Shown piece after piece: positions 35,008-45,981 of a DNA stretch of 64,000 bases. Position 1 is the first letter of the stretch. Every line of letters begins with the position of its first letter. A program made the translations under genes and the position numbers. The DNA lies in the NCBI RefSeq assembly GCF_038592985.1, contig NZ_CP151951.1, forward strand, positions 1,293,001-1,357,000, read 5' to 3'. The notes under the pieces were generated by a model that was not told where the DNA came from, ran no database searches, and was given only the letters and a program-made list of their open reading frames with translations. This DNA is from Paenibacillus sp. FSL R10-2782. GTDB lineage: Bacteria > Bacillota > Bacilli > Paenibacillales > Paenibacillaceae.

Positions 35008-35344
35008 TATGTTTCATATAAGCTGAACTCGAAAAATGCTTATACAGATGAACCCATTTCATAATACCCTCAGTAGCTTTAATAAAGAGTACATATAGAT
35101 CAAAGTGCTTTAGATTGTCTATATGTAGTATACATTTCGTTGACTTAATCATTTATGAAATGGATTCAGATCTATATATAAAATTCAAGAGGTATAAATA
35201 CAGGATTTTGAGCAGGTGAATTTCCGTGTCTAATTTCCCCGCAGCGTTCGTCATGATGTTGCACGGTTTTTCAGCATTCATCAAAAAAACCTGAAATTTA
35301 ATACTCCCCGAACAATGATATGATTTGTCAAGTTGTGAACAAAG

Positions 35345-35593
35345 TTATCCACATATCCTATCAAAAATGTGGATAATCAAGCTCAAAGCAAGCGGATTAA
35401 GACTTTTTTAGGATACAAGAACAGGGGACATTTTGTATCTTTAGGTTTTGTGAAATCTGTGGATAATGTGGATAAAAGAGTGGATAAATTTGGTTTTCAT
35501 ATGAAAATGGCTTTTTATCAATAAAAAAATGGCCCCAAAGGCCATTTTTCAATACATTTCATGCACATATTCTGTGGATATCTTTGTGTATAA
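35345..35593. promoter_or_regulatory. DnaA-box cluster between tsaD and ABC-F gene
   Basis: Four perfect 9-mers TTATCCACA or its complement TGTGGATAA lie at 35345-35353, 35368-35376, 35458-35466 and 35467-35475; the last two are directly adjacent. One-mismatch boxes lie at 35479-35487 (AGTGGATAA), 35573-35581 (TGTGGATAT) and 35585-35593 (TGTGTATAA). Seven boxes within 250 bp of gene-free AT-rich DNA are far more than chance. From memory, Bacillus subtilis has a DnaA-box cluster in the orthologous gcp-ydiF gap that titrates DnaA and restrains replication initiation. Confidence 0.88.
35525..35549 (-). terminator. Bidirectional hairpin downstream of the ABC-F gene
   Basis: AAAAATGGCC pairs with GGCCATTTTT around CCAAA, giving T runs in both directions. 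It is probably the terminator of the minus-strand ABC-F gene and lies inside the DnaA-box region. Confidence 0.7.
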
Positions 35594-35646
35594 AAAGACG
35601 GATGGAGCAAATGTGAAATTTTTAAGTCCATGTTTTAAAGCATGCC

Positions 35647-37605
35647 TTAATCTTCTAACAGTTCCTCCCATGATGCGTAGGTTGCTGTCAATTCATGCTT
35701 GCGTGCGTCAAGCTGCGCCTGAATATCCTGAAGCGCTGTGTAATCCTGATAAACTTCCGGTAGAGTCATTTGCACCTCCAACCCGGTAATTTGCTCTTCC
35801 AGCTCTTTGATTTGATTTTCTAGTGTCTCCAGCTTGCGCTGGCGACTACGTTCCTCGCTCTTGGCCTGTTTGTCTGCGGCATAGGCTGCTGCACCTGTTT
35901 TGGGTGTTGTCTCATCCGTTGCGGATACAGTAGATGCTTTGCTGCGTGTTGCCTGACTGGCCTCCAGCGCTTCCTGCGCAATCTCCTCCAGCTCCTGCTT
36001 TTTGTCTACATAGTCATCATAATTCCCCAGGAAATGTTTTATCCCTTCAGGATGAAGCTCAATGACACGTTCCGCCATTTTGTTAAGGAAGTAACGGTCA
36101 TGGGAGATGAACAGCAGCGTGCCGTCATAATCGATTAGGGCAGCCTCCAGCACTTCTCTACTGAACAGGTCGAGATGGTTGGTAGGCTCATCGAGAATCA
36201 GCACATTGGCTTCGCGCAGCATTAGCTTGGCGAGAGAGACACGGGCTTTTTCACCGCCGCTTAGTGTGGCTACCTTTTTGAGCACATCGTCACCGCTGAA
36301 CAGGAAGTTGCCCAGCACTGTGCGGATCCGCGCTTCCTCCATATGGGGGTATTCGCTCCATAGCTCCTCCAGCACTGTATTGGCCGGGTTCAGGTTCGTT
36401 TGCTCCTGATCATACAGGCCGATTTTGATTTTTGTGCCCCAGTGAATCGACCCGGCAGCAGGCTTTAACGTTCCGGTCAGGCATTTGAGCAGCGTTGATT
36501 TTCCGATTCCGTTCGGACCAATCAGCGCAACGGTATCGCCGCGTTTTAAGTCGAAGGATGCATGCTGAAATAGCGGTTTTTTACCTTCATAGGCGACGGA
36601 GAGGTCACGTACCTCCAGTACTTCCTTTCCCGACATATAAGCTGTTTCAAAGGAAAAATGGGCTTTTTTCAGATCCCCCATCGGCCGATCCATTCGATCC
36701 ATTTTATCCAGCTGCTTGCGGCGGCTCTGGGCGCGTTTGGTCGTGGAAGCCCGTACGATATTGCGTTGTACGAATGCCTCCAGACGGGCAATTTCCCCTT
36801 GCTGCTTCTCATAGTGCTTGAGATTGGTTTCGTACTCGGCAGCTTTCAGCTCCATATATCGACTGTAGTTACCTGTATACCGGGTCGAACGATGACGCTC
36901 GATTTCGATAATGGTCGTCACCAGTCGATCGAGAAAATAACGATCATGGGATACGACCAGCAGCGAGCCGGAATAGCCGCGCAAATAATCTTCCAGCCAG
37001 GTCAGTGTTTGAATGTCCAGATAGTTGGTCGGCTCATCCAGCATGAGTACGTCAGGAGCGAGCAGCAGGATGCGAGCCAGCGCGAGACGTGTTTTCTGTC
37101 CACCGCTCAGTGTGGATACAGGCGTTTCCGGTGCAAACGAGCCAAAGCCCATACCATGAAGCACACTGCGAATGCGTGTCTCCATTTCATAGCCGCCGTG
37201 ATCCTTGAACCAGTCCGACCTTCTCGCATATCTTTCCAGCAGGTCTGCATAGCGCTTCTCGTTCTGCGCATTAGCCGGGTCAGCGATTTCCTGCTCCATC
37301 TTCCGCAGTTCCCGCTCTGCTTCGATCAGCGGAGTGAACACCAGCATCATTTCTGCCCATATGGATCGGTCGGAGTTCAAGCCGCTGTTTTGTGCCAGAT
37401 AACCAATACTGGTTTCCTTCGCCTTGAAAATTTGCCCACCGTCATAGGATATTTCACCAGCGATGATTTTGAGCAATGTTGATTTGCCCGCGCCGTTCAC
37501 ACCTACCAGTCCAATACGTTCACGTTCCAATATTTGAAGGTTAATCCCGTCCAGAACGGGCTCAATTCCATAGGATTTCATAATTCCGGTTACTTGCAAT
37601 AGCAT
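35647..37605 (-). CDS. ABC-F family ATP-binding protein (YdiF-like)
   Basis: This 652-residue soluble protein has two ABC ATPase domains and no membrane segments. Domain 1 has GVNGAGKSTLLKIIAGE, LSGGQKTRLALARILL and LMLDEPTNYLDI. The linker of about 80 basic residues includes RASTTKRAQSRRKQLDKMDR. Domain 2 has GPNGIGKSTLLKCLTG and LSGGEKARVSLAKLML. The C-terminal 90 residues are coiled coil. ABC-F proteins act on the ribosome E site, in translation rescue or antibiotic protection. ATG at 37605 follows GGAGG. Its place after tsaD matches ydiF in Bacillus. Confidence 0.94.
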   Translation of the reverse strand: MLLQVTGIMKSYGIEPVLDGINLQILERERIGLVGVNGAGKSTLLKIIAGEISYDGGQIFKAKETSIGYLAQNSGLNSDRSIWAEMMLVFTPLIEAERELRKMEQEIADPANAQNEKRYADLLERYARRSDWFKDHGGYEMETRIRSVLHGMGFGSFAPETPVSTLSGGQKTRLALARILLLAPDVLMLDEPTNYLDIQTLTWLEDYLRGYSGSLLVVSHDRYFLDRLVTTIIEIERHRSTRYTGNYSRYMELKAAEYETNLKHYEKQQGEIARLEAFVQRNIVRASTTKRAQSRRKQLDKMDRMDRPMGDLKKAHFSFETAYMSGKEVLEVRDLSVAYEGKKPLFQHASFDLKRGDTVALIGPNGIGKSTLLKCLTGTLKPAAGSIHWGTKIKIGLYDQEQTNLNPANTVLEELWSEYPHMEEARIRTVLGNFLFSGDDVLKKVATLSGGEKARVSLAKLMLREANVLILDEPTNHLDLFSREVLEAALIDYDGTLLFISHDRYFLNKMAERVIELHPEGIKHFLGNYDDYVDKKQELEEIAQEALEASQATRSKASTVSATDETTPKTGAAAYAADKQAKSEERSRQRKLETLENQIKELEEQITGLEVQMTLPEVYQDYTALQDIQAQLDARKHELTATYASWEELLED

Positions 37606-37879
37606 CGCGTATCGTTCCTCCATTACATTATGCACAGTTTTCCCCGCTTTCTCCGCAGGGCGTCTGCCTTCCAGTTTACATGAAAATACCCACTATTGCA
37701 CTGCTATCACCCAGTAAACCCTTGAGCCGCGTGTAGTCAATTTGTATAAACAATGATAAACTTAAACGAGAACTGAAAAAAAATGAAAAAAGCTTGCAAG
37801 GTACAAGATTTACTGACAATTGAACAAATAGTAACGTTTTAAAGCATTATCGACGATTGTGCGGGAGGACGGATATTTT

Positions 37880-38539
37880 TTGAATGTCTGTAGTGTGAAG
37901 AACGCGCTGCGCTTGCAGCAACGGGAGGCGCGGGATTCCCTGGACCGGCTGACGCGGCAGGAGGCATCGGCTGTGGCCAGTCGGCATGCAATTGAGGCAT
38001 GGGAGCAGCTTAGAATAGACAGAAACGGAGATAGGCTGACGGTATTTAGCTATCTTTCTTTTGGCAGCGAGATTTCTACGACTCCCTTTATCGAGCATTG
38101 CTGGTCACGGGGGGACCGTGTGCTGGCTCCGAGAGTGGACCCGGTGACCCGGACCATGGAGCTGAGGCAGATGGGTCAGCACGGCGATATCGTGCCCGGC
38201 ATGTGGAACATTCCTGAGCCTGCGCCCACATGCGAGAAATGGGTGCCTGAAATGTGGTCGGAAATCGACTGGGTTGTCGTGCCGGGTTTGGCTTTTGACC
38301 GTCATGGTGGCAGAATCGGCTACGGCGGGGGCTACTATGATCGTTTCACCGTACAGGTAGAGGCGCAGAAGTGTGACAACGGCAATGCAGGTCCGCTTTA
38401 TGTTTCGCTGCTGCTGCCGGGACAATTGCAGGAGCAGGTACCCATGGAGCCGGGAGATTTGAGGGTGGATGTGCTTTTTACCCCGGAAGGTCCCATACAT
38501 TGCGATATTACAAAGTCAGAAAAAACAAACGATGAATGA
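37880..38539 (+). CDS. fau: 5-formyltetrahydrofolate cyclo-ligase
   Basis: This protein of about 219 residues converts 5-formyl-THF to 5,10-methenyl-THF with ATP. It shows [26 protein letters not shown] near residue 80 and the family signature [24 protein letters not shown] (quoted in part) near 140. The start is uncertain. TTG at 37880 lies 11 bases after GGGAGGA; GTG at 37859 and 37898 are alternatives. It is divergent from the ABC-F gene and ends overlapping the frame of the moaC gene. Confidence 0.92.
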   Translation: MNVCSVKNALRLQQREARDSLDRLTRQEASAVASRHAIEAWEQLRIDRNGDRLTVFSYLSFGSEISTTPFIEHCWSRGDRVLAPRVDPVTRTMELRQMGQHGDIVPGMWNIPEPAPTCEKWVPEMWSEIDWVVVPGLAFDRHGGRIGYGGGYYDRFTVQVEAQKCDNGNAGPLYVSLLLPGQLQEQVPMEPGDLRVDVLFTPEGPIHCDITKSEKTNDE

Positions 38540-38577
38540 AGCGAAGTATGGCGTGTGAAAGGAGCTGTGAGGGAGTC

Positions 38578-39066
38578 GTGGATTCCTTTACTCATTTTAA
38601 CGAACAGGGACGAGCTCGTATGGTGGATATTTCGGGCAAAGCATCCACGGTTCGTACAGCAGTCGCCGTGTCGCGGATTACGATGAATCCGGCTACGCTC
38701 ACGGCTGTGAAAGAAGGAAGGATTGGCAAGGGCGATGTTCTTGCTGTGGCCCAGGTCGCCGGGATTCAAGGCGCGAAAAAAACGTCGGACTGGATTCCGA
38801 TGTGCCATCCGCTGGCCCTGACGGGCGTGAATATTACGTTTTCTGATAACGGACATGATGTGCTTCATATTGAAGCCGAAGTGAAGACTGAGGGCAAGAC
38901 AGGTGTGGAAATGGAAGCTTTGACAGCGGCTTCAGCCGCAGCGTTAACCGTGTATGATATGTGCAAGGCGCTGCAAAAAGACATGATCATCGGCCCTACC
39001 ATGCTGCAATCGAAAACAGGTGGCAAGCATGGGGATTTTCAAAGGGAGGACCACCGGGAGCCTTGA
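38578..39066 (+). CDS. moaC: Cyclic pyranopterin monophosphate synthase MoaC
   Basis: This 162-residue enzyme of molybdenum cofactor synthesis begins [19 protein letters not shown] (GTG start). It contains [20 protein letters not shown], with the conserved Cys-His pair, and [20 protein letters not shown]. It converts the GTP-derived cyclohydro-intermediate to cPMP. The frame extends upstream to 38536, but GTG at 38578 behind GAGGGA gives the usual family length. mogA follows 113 bp downstream. Confidence 0.95.
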   Translation: MDSFTHFNEQGRARMVDISGKASTVRTAVAVSRITMNPATLTAVKEGRIGKGDVLAVAQVAGIQGAKKTSDWIPMCHPLALTGVNITFSDNGHDVLHIEAEVKTEGKTGVEMEALTAASAAALTVYDMCKALQKDMIIGPTMLQSKTGGKHGDFQREDHREP

Positions 39067-39179
39067 CATAGCCATACATGTCGCCTAGAGGGTACTGTGA
39101 TGTGATGGAGGATGCAGCGTGGCTGTTTCTGATTTTCAGAAGAGAAAGTATTCTTTCATGATAGGAGAAGGGTGATCTT

Positions 39180-39662
39180 ATGGTGTGGAAAACGGCGATC
39201 CTGACAGCCAGTGATAAAGGGGCGAGGGGAGAGCGGGAGGATACAAGCGCACAGGTCATCCGGGAACTCATCGAAGAAGAACTGGGCGGAGAGATTGTGG
39301 AGTACCGGATCGTTCCCGATGAACCGGATGAAATTATTGCGGCTTTAATCGAAATGACCGATTATTTTCATGCAGACCTGGTGCTGACGACGGGTGGAAC
39401 CGAACTGGCGATCCGTGATGTGACACCCGAGGCGACTCGGCGGGTCGTGGAACGGGAAGTACCCGGCATGGCAGAGGCGATGCGTATGATTGTGATGCAG
39501 AAAAATCCGGCGGCCATGCTTTTTCGTGGCATCGTAGGGATCCGGGGGCGTACGCTGATCGTGAATTTGCCGGGAACGCCCAAGGGTGTGCATGAAAATT
39601 TGGCGGCTATTATGGATCAGTTGCCAGAGGCGCTTCTCATGGTGACAGGCCAGTTCCGGTAG
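39180..39662 (+). CDS. mogA: MogA/MoaB-family molybdopterin adenylyltransferase
   Basis: This 160-residue protein has TAILTASDKGARGEREDTSA, DLVLTTGGTELAIRDVTPEA with the conserved GGTG-like loop, and RGIVGIRGRTLIVNLPGTPKG. It activates molybdopterin by adenylation before molybdate insertion. It starts at ATG after GGAGAAGGG and sits next to moaC, forming a small molybdenum cofactor unit. Confidence 0.93.
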   Translation: MVWKTAILTASDKGARGEREDTSAQVIRELIEEELGGEIVEYRIVPDEPDEIIAALIEMTDYFHADLVLTTGGTELAIRDVTPEATRRVVEREVPGMAEAMRMIVMQKNPAAMLFRGIVGIRGRTLIVNLPGTPKGVHENLAAIMDQLPEALLMVTGQFR

Positions 39663-39835
39663 AAGGCAGTATACTGAGTGTGATATGATATCCGTAAGAA
39701 TTTACATGACTGTATGCGAGCAAACCATACAAGAAACATACAACGGACAAGTAGGGTACCCATAGTTGCGTCTGTGTACCAGATGCTGGTTCTTGTTTGT
39801 AGTTTTTGCCCGTCAATATAAGGAGGATAACACTC

Positions 39836-40087
39836 ATGCCTAATATCGGAGCACCGGGTTATATCTTGTTAATCATTCTGGCGCTGCTGCTATTCGGACC
39901 GAACAAGCTGCCTGAGTTGGGTCGCGCTGTAGGGCGTACATTCCGTGAGTTTAAAAACGGAGCACGTGATATTTTGTCTGAAGACCAACGGGCTGAACAC
40001 AAAGACAGTAAGGACAGCGTAGTCAAGGCATCCCAGACAGCAGCTCCAGAAGTGCAGCCCCAGCCAGAGGATAAACGGTTGTCTTAG
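39836..40087 (+). CDS. tatA: Twin-arginine translocase subunit TatA
   Basis: This 83-residue protein has one N-terminal transmembrane helix (residues about 5-20, ILLIILALLLFGPNKLPELG) with the FGP hinge, an amphipathic helix (RAVGRTFREFKNGARDIL) and a charged tail. It forms the pore-like component of the Tat pathway with TatC, encoded 105 bp downstream. ATG at 39836 follows AAGGAGGATAA. Confidence 0.96.
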   Translation: MPNIGAPGYILLIILALLLFGPNKLPELGRAVGRTFREFKNGARDILSEDQRAEHKDSKDSVVKASQTAAPEVQPQPEDKRLS

Positions 40088-40125
40088 GTTAGTTTCATTG
40101 TTAATGCTTTTACAATTTCAAGAAG

Positions 40126-40158
40126 AGCCTCTTCTCCAGGGAAGGGCTTTATTTTTTA
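40126..40158 (+). terminator. Imperfect hairpin between tatA and tatC
   Basis: AGCC-TTC-CC pairs with GG-GAA-GGCT, with mismatches, and is followed by TTTATTTTTT. It may lower tatC expression relative to tatA, as the 1:many TatC:TatA ratio would need. Confidence 0.5.
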
Positions 40159-40192
40159 GGAGGCGCATCTGCGTCCAATCAAGGAAGGAGGA

Positions 40193-40969
40193 ATGAGTGT
40201 GATCCCGCCAGAGCATGAAATGCCGCTCATGGAGCATCTAGGCGAGCTACGCCGTAGGATCATTTATGTGCTGAGTGTATTTGTTCTGGCACTGGCTGGT
40301 GGTTTGTTCGCCGCAGGTCCTGTCTATGACTGGCTTATTCGCTCCGGTTCGGCGCAGGCTTTTCAGCTGAATGCATTTTCCTTCTGGGACGGAATAGGCA
40401 TCTACATGAAGATCGCCATGCTGATCGGAATTGCGGTTGCACTGCCGTTTGCATGCTACCAGCTGTGGAAGTTTGTTAGTCCCGGCTTGCGACCGCAAGA
40501 ACGGAATGCGACTTTGCGGTATGTGCCTTATGTGCTGCTGCTGTTTGTGATTGGTGCAGCTTTTGCCTATTTTATTGTTTTCCCGATGGCGATTCAGTTT
40601 ACCTCGTCTGTCACTAAAAGCATGGGACTGCATGAAACGTACGGTATTGCTCAATATTTCACCTTCATGTTTAATATTGTGCTGCCTGTGGCTTTATTGT
40701 TTGAACTACCGCTGCTCATCATGTTCCTGACAGGTATTCGGGTACTCACTCCGATGAGGCTTCGCAAATGGCGGAAAATTTCTTATTTTCTGCTTGTTTT
40801 TGTTGCTGTCGTCATAACTCCCCCGGATTTTATCTCCGACTTTCTGGTGGCGATCCCGTTACTGGTACTGTATGAAGTGAGTGTGTACATGTCGGCAGTG
40901 GTATATCGCAGACAGTTGCGCGCTGACGAGGAACGGGAGGCACAATTGCGTATAGCGCCAGAGCGATAA
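40193..40969 (+). CDS. tatC: Twin-arginine translocase subunit TatC
   Basis: This 258-residue protein has six transmembrane helices and the TatC signatures MPLMEHLGELRRRIIYVLSV near the N-terminus and PYVLLLFVIGAAFAYFIVFP. The conserved glutamate in the membrane face (FELPLLI) is also present. TatC binds the twin-arginine signal peptide and recruits TatA. The start follows AAGGAGGAATGAG. Confidence 0.96.
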   Translation: MSVIPPEHEMPLMEHLGELRRRIIYVLSVFVLALAGGLFAAGPVYDWLIRSGSAQAFQLNAFSFWDGIGIYMKIAMLIGIAVALPFACYQLWKFVSPGLRPQERNATLRYVPYVLLLFVIGAAFAYFIVFPMAIQFTSSVTKSMGLHETYGIAQYFTFMFNIVLPVALLFELPLLIMFLTGIRVLTPMRLRKWRKISYFLLVFVAVVITPPDFISDFLVAIPLLVLYEVSVYMSAVVYRRQLRADEEREAQLRIAPER

Positions 40970-41126
40970 TGGGCAGGAACCCGAATTTCCGTGCAAAACG
41001 GTATTTTAGGGTTCTGGAGCTGCATGGCAAGTTGCAGAACATGAAGATCAGGGATCAGCAGATCATTAAAAGCAGCAGCTTGGCTGACTTGAAAACAGCT
41101 CATAAAAGATAGCAGCTTCGTTGCAT

Positions 41127-41162
41127 AAAAATAACCATTAGCCTGAGGTAACGGTTATTTTT
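41127..41162 (+). terminator. Terminator after tatC
   Basis: AAAAATAACC pairs with GGTTATTTTT around an ATTAGCCTGAGGTAAC inner loop with further TTA/TAA pairing. Confidence 0.85.
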
Positions 41163-41227
41163 ATGACGGATGGATATAATCGAGAAGGGCCGTCCATAAA
41201 AATTCCCATAAAAAATACATAAGGGAC

Positions 41228-41256
41228 TTGAAATTCAATCTCAAGTTGAGTATCAT
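41228..41256 (+). promoter_or_regulatory. Sigma-A promoter of groESL
   Basis: TTGAAA (41228-41233), exactly 17 bp, then TATCAT (41251-41256). It is followed directly by the CIRCE operator. Confidence 0.85.
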
Positions 41257-41267
41257 AAAGTTGGTTG

Positions 41268-41294
41268 TTAGCACTGACGAGTGTCGAGTGCTAA
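41268..41294. promoter_or_regulatory. CIRCE operator (HrcA binding site)
   Basis: TTAGCACTG, 9 bp, GAGTGCTAA. This is the CIRCE inverted repeat with a single mismatch in the left half (last base G instead of C). HrcA bound here represses groESL at normal temperature. Confidence 0.95.
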
Positions 41295-41354
41295 CACATA
41301 CAGCATAACAACCGTATAACGGAATAAAACACTTAATAAGGAGGCTATTTTTTC

Positions 41355-41636
41355 ATGATCAAACCTTTGGGTGAACGCGTATTGGTGGAGGCAATTGAGC
41401 AAGAGACAACGACTTCCTTCGGAATCGTACTTCCTGACTCTGCTAAGGAAAAGCCGCAAGAAGGCAAAATTATCGCGGTTGGCGCAGGCGCATTGAAAGA
41501 CGGTGCCCGCATTCCTCTGGAAGTAAAAGAAGGCGACCGTGTAATCTTCTCTAAATACGCTGGAACGGAAATCAAATATGAAGGTAAAGAATATTTGATT
41601 ATGAAAGAAAGCGATATCCACGCGATCATTGGTTAA
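41355..41636 (+). CDS. groES: Co-chaperonin GroES
   Basis: This 93-residue protein begins [20 protein letters not shown]. It has the mobile loop around residues 17-34, GKIIAVGAG and the C-terminal [20 protein letters not shown]. It forms the heptameric lid on GroEL. It starts after AAGGAGG, under the CIRCE-controlled promoter, 71 bp upstream of groEL. Confidence 0.98.
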   Translation: MIKPLGERVLVEAIEQETTTSFGIVLPDSAKEKPQEGKIIAVGAGALKDGARIPLEVKEGDRVIFSKYAGTEIKYEGKEYLIMKESDIHAIIG

Positions 41637-41707
41637 CCGGAATCCGGACAAGACCTGAATATAGGAATCGAACAAATCATTCATAATCCATGGGAGGTTT
41701 ATCGTAA

Positions 41708-43336
<1,629 letters not shown>

Positions 43337-43371
43337 GTAAAAGGCTAAAAAGCCTGTAATACCGCTATTTA

Positions 43372-43395
43372 AAAGGCTCCCGAGAGGGAGCCTTT
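43372..43395 (+). terminator. Terminator of groESL
   Basis: AAAGGCTCCC pairs perfectly with GGGAGCCTTT around GAGA. Confidence 0.92.
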
Positions 43396-43416
43396 CTTCA
43401 TTAAATCACGAAAAAA

Positions 43417-44638
43417 TCACATTTCTTGCAAAGAGAGATGATCTTTCGTGAAATTGAAGTTCAATATATTTGCAAAGTGAATTCTTATTTTCTCATTTGC
43501 GTCCTTTTTCATCTTATCTGTGACGTGTGTGTAGATCTTTAGAGTTGTTTCCAGGTCATCATGTCCCACACGCTTCATAATCGTTTTTAGGTCTACTCCA
43601 GCCTCTGAGAGCATGCTTATATGGGTGTGTCTGAAGATATGGGGAGTACTTCTTTTTTGATTGATGTTTTCTTTAAGATTCTATCCATTCTAATCAAGAT
43701 GTTTTTTTGGATGAATGGATATCCATTGTCACGACAGAATACGAAATCCTTGTCATGATAATCAGGGTACATTTTTCTGTTTTCCTGAACTATTTTTTGC
43801 TGTCTATTTCTATAATCGGCAAGCAAGTTCATAATGGTTTCGTCCAAGTCGAAAGTGCGGATAGACCCTTTAGTTTTAGGCGGAGTGAGTTTATATAGCT
43901 TCATATTGTTTTGCTCATTATATAGAGTCTTGGTCACTCGTATTTCATTCGTTTCAAAATTAATATCCGTCCATTTTAAGGAACATAGTTCCCCTGAACG
44001 CATGCCTGAAAAGGCGAGAAGATAAAAACGCTCTAAATCCATTGGTAGGCCATGCAGGTATACTGCCTGAAGGAACTCCGTTATTTCAGGCTTTTCTAAA
44101 AATTCGTCTTCAATGGTCGTATTTTCAATTTCTTCTACAGTCAGCATTTTGGCTGGTATGACTGCACCGGTGCAAGGATTATCCAATCGCATTTTATTTT
44201 TTATCGCATATTTCATAATCATATTCGCAGTGACATGTACCCCTTCAATTGTGGTTCGGGCATATTTTTTATCATCGAGATCATTGAGTATGTTTTGGTA
44301 TTGCTTATGCGTTACCTTGTCAATATTTACTTTGGGAATGTATCTCACCAAAATTTTAATTTCTTTGCTTCTTACTCTGACGGTGCTTTCTTTAACCTTT
44401 CCTTCAGAGTAGGTTTTAAGCCAATCCCATGCAACTTCCTCGAAAGGGAGCTTTTTTACTTTCTTGGCATCCACGCCATGTTTAACAAGATCATCTAGAA
44501 CTTTTTGAGCACGAGCAAGAGCTTCCTTCGAGGTATCTGCTTGCGCTTCCCCGTCACAGGATCAGGAGGGCCCTCCAACGTACATATCCATTTATATCCC
44601 TGTTTGTTATTGGCCTTAATTTTAGTATAAGATGCCAT
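43417..44638 (-). pseudogene. Phage-type tyrosine integrase with two frameshifts
   Basis: Read together, three frames rebuild a full integrase of about 400 residues. It has an N-terminal arm-binding part (44638 to about 44545, MASYTKIKANNKQGYKWICT), a SAM-like core and catalytic domain (to 43617) with LLAFSGMRSGELCSLKWTDI, and a C-terminal part (43417-43660) with RSTPHIFRHTHISMLSEAG, GHDDLETTL and the catalytic YTHV Tyr. Frames break near 44541-44550 and at a run of six T on the plus strand (43653-43658). All catalytic residues survive, so decay is recent or the breaks are sequencing errors. It lies just behind groEL. Confidence 0.88.
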
Positions 44639-44689
44639 GCAGTCTATCTCCTTATACATAAGTACAAATGTTCGGTTTAATGGTGAAAA

Positions 44690-44708
44690 GAAAAGCCCTT
44701 GCGGGCTT
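44690..44708 (-). terminator. Terminator of the small coiled-coil gene
   Basis: On the minus strand, AAGCCC pairs with GGGCTT around GCAA and is followed by TTCTTTTC. It overlaps the gene's stop codon. Confidence 0.75.
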
Positions 44709-44997
44709 AGCGGTTTTTGAGCTTCTCAATGTCAGCTTCCAAACGAAGCTGACGACGATTCAATATATCTATGCTGTGTTCATGCGTATTTAGATCAGTG
44801 GCAGCCTTTCGCTCGAAGCTGCTCTGAGAGGAATCAATTTGCTTGGTGATCGTCAGGGTTTCCAGCACCGCTTGCTTGATCAGAGGGATATCTTTCGTTT
44901 GTTCCTCGATTTTGGTTAGGCGTTTATTTGTGTTCTCTTGACTTTCTTTAATGGATTTAAGCTCAGCTAGAATTTGATTCAATATTTGTTCGCTCAT
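44707..44997 (-). CDS. Small coiled-coil protein of the integrated element
   Basis: This 96-residue protein begins MSEQILNQILAELKSIKESQ after AGGAGG. It is almost entirely heptad-rich helix (LTKIEEQTKDI, LETLTITKQI, LRLEADIEKLKN). It has no membrane segment. Similar short coiled-coil proteins accompany Paenibacillus and Bacillus phages, but I cannot name a function. It is transcribed on the same strand as the integrase remnant. Confidence 0.7.
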   Translation of the reverse strand: MSEQILNQILAELKSIKESQENTNKRLTKIEEQTKDIPLIKQAVLETLTITKQIDSSQSSFERKAATDLNTHEHSIDILNRRQLRLEADIEKLKNR

Positions 44998-45077
44998 GAA
45001 GCGTTCCTCCTTTAAGTGAATCACTGTAATTATTGTACCATTTCAGAAGGGGATAGAAATTTCTACTTTCAGGAATT

Positions 45078-45812
45078 TTACTTTGCTGCTTTTATGCCGA
45101 ACGTAGCCATATTGTCATCCTGAATTTTAAATCTATATTTCACTTTGTTTCTATCAGTGGCTCCCTCAAAGTCTTGTAGATTGACATCGTTCGCTAAAAG
45201 TCCTATATCTTTCAGGACATCTTGTGCATCATTATAACTGTAATTACTATTTGTTGTCATTATTAACGTGATGATGGCTGTCATTAAATTTCCACCAGTC
45301 TCCTCTTTGAAACCTCCATTTGCTATAAACATAACTTCCTGTAATTTTTGATTGGAATCGATTGTACCTACCATGCTTAAATCGTCATTAAAAGTGTATT
45401 GAAATGTCTTGGAATCTATTTTCAATCTGGATATGTGCAAATAATCCAACTTATATTTTTCAACAACGGCATTGAATGCTTCCGTAAATTCCTCGGCGCT
45501 CATACCAAACACATACATACCTGAATCTGAAGGCGAAGTCGGGAGAACCTCGCTAGTCTCAAACACTTTTGGTGTTTCAAAGGGTGCTTGGGTATCTACT
45601 GTAGTAACAGTAGTTTGCTGAGATTCATCTTTTGGGGATGAGCCCACTTCATAGAGTCCTACCAAACTTGCGACTAAACAAATAGCTGCGGTTCCGAACT
45701 GCTTTGGAGCTTTTCCATTCTTCTTTTTTAAGGATAGAATAGCAATCGGAATGTAAACAATAAAAGCTATTAGCCCTCCAATAGCTGCAATCGTACTTAT
45801 AACGTCTCTCAT
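45078..45812 (-). CDS. Membrane-anchored hypothetical protein of the integrated element
   Basis: This 244-residue protein has two N-terminal transmembrane helices (about residues 5-27 and 41-57). A Thr/Pro/Ser-rich linker follows, then an extracytoplasmic domain of about 150 residues (from GMYVFGMSAEEFTEAFNAV) with no recognisable family. Two anchored helices plus an external domain resemble superinfection-exclusion or accessory proteins of phages, but that is a guess. The gene is AT-rich compared with the core genome. Confidence 0.65.
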   Translation of the reverse strand: MRDVISTIAAIGGLIAFIVYIPIAILSLKKKNGKAPKQFGTAAICLVASLVGLYEVGSSPKDESQQTTVTTVDTQAPFETPKVFETSEVLPTSPSDSGMYVFGMSAEEFTEAFNAVVEKYKLDYLHISRLKIDSKTFQYTFNDDLSMVGTIDSNQKLQEVMFIANGGFKEETGGNLMTAIITLIMTTNSNYSYNDAQDVLKDIGLLANDVNLQDFEGATDRNKVKYRFKIQDDNMATFGIKAAK

Positions 45813-45981
45813 AAAACTCTTCCCTTTTATAACCCCATCGGTTGGGGGAGTTGCTCATTTCGTCTTGCTAAAATTATTATCGAATAATAATTTTAATTAT
45901 GTAATACTTTGTAAGTTTTTACATAATGATAATAAACTATGGCTGTTCTATCATGAAGTAAAAACAACAGGAGTAGTCAGC

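Larger units (their letters stand above)
40970..41354. other. Intergenic region before groESL
   Basis: This holds, in order, a short AT- and GC-mixed stretch without genes, the tatC terminator (41127), the groESL promoter (41228) and the CIRCE operator (41268). No additional gene is supported. Confidence 0.6.

Noticed and set aside
35150..35640. Chromosomal origin oriC at the DnaA-box cluster
   Set aside because: dnaA, dnaN and other origin genes are absent, and the gene order matches a known non-origin DnaA-box locus.
43648..43662. Programmed ribosomal frameshift in the integrase
   Set aside because: The A-run is not a proper X-XXY-YYZ slippery site in the reading frame, and a second, separate break exists upstream. 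Decay or sequencing error is simpler.
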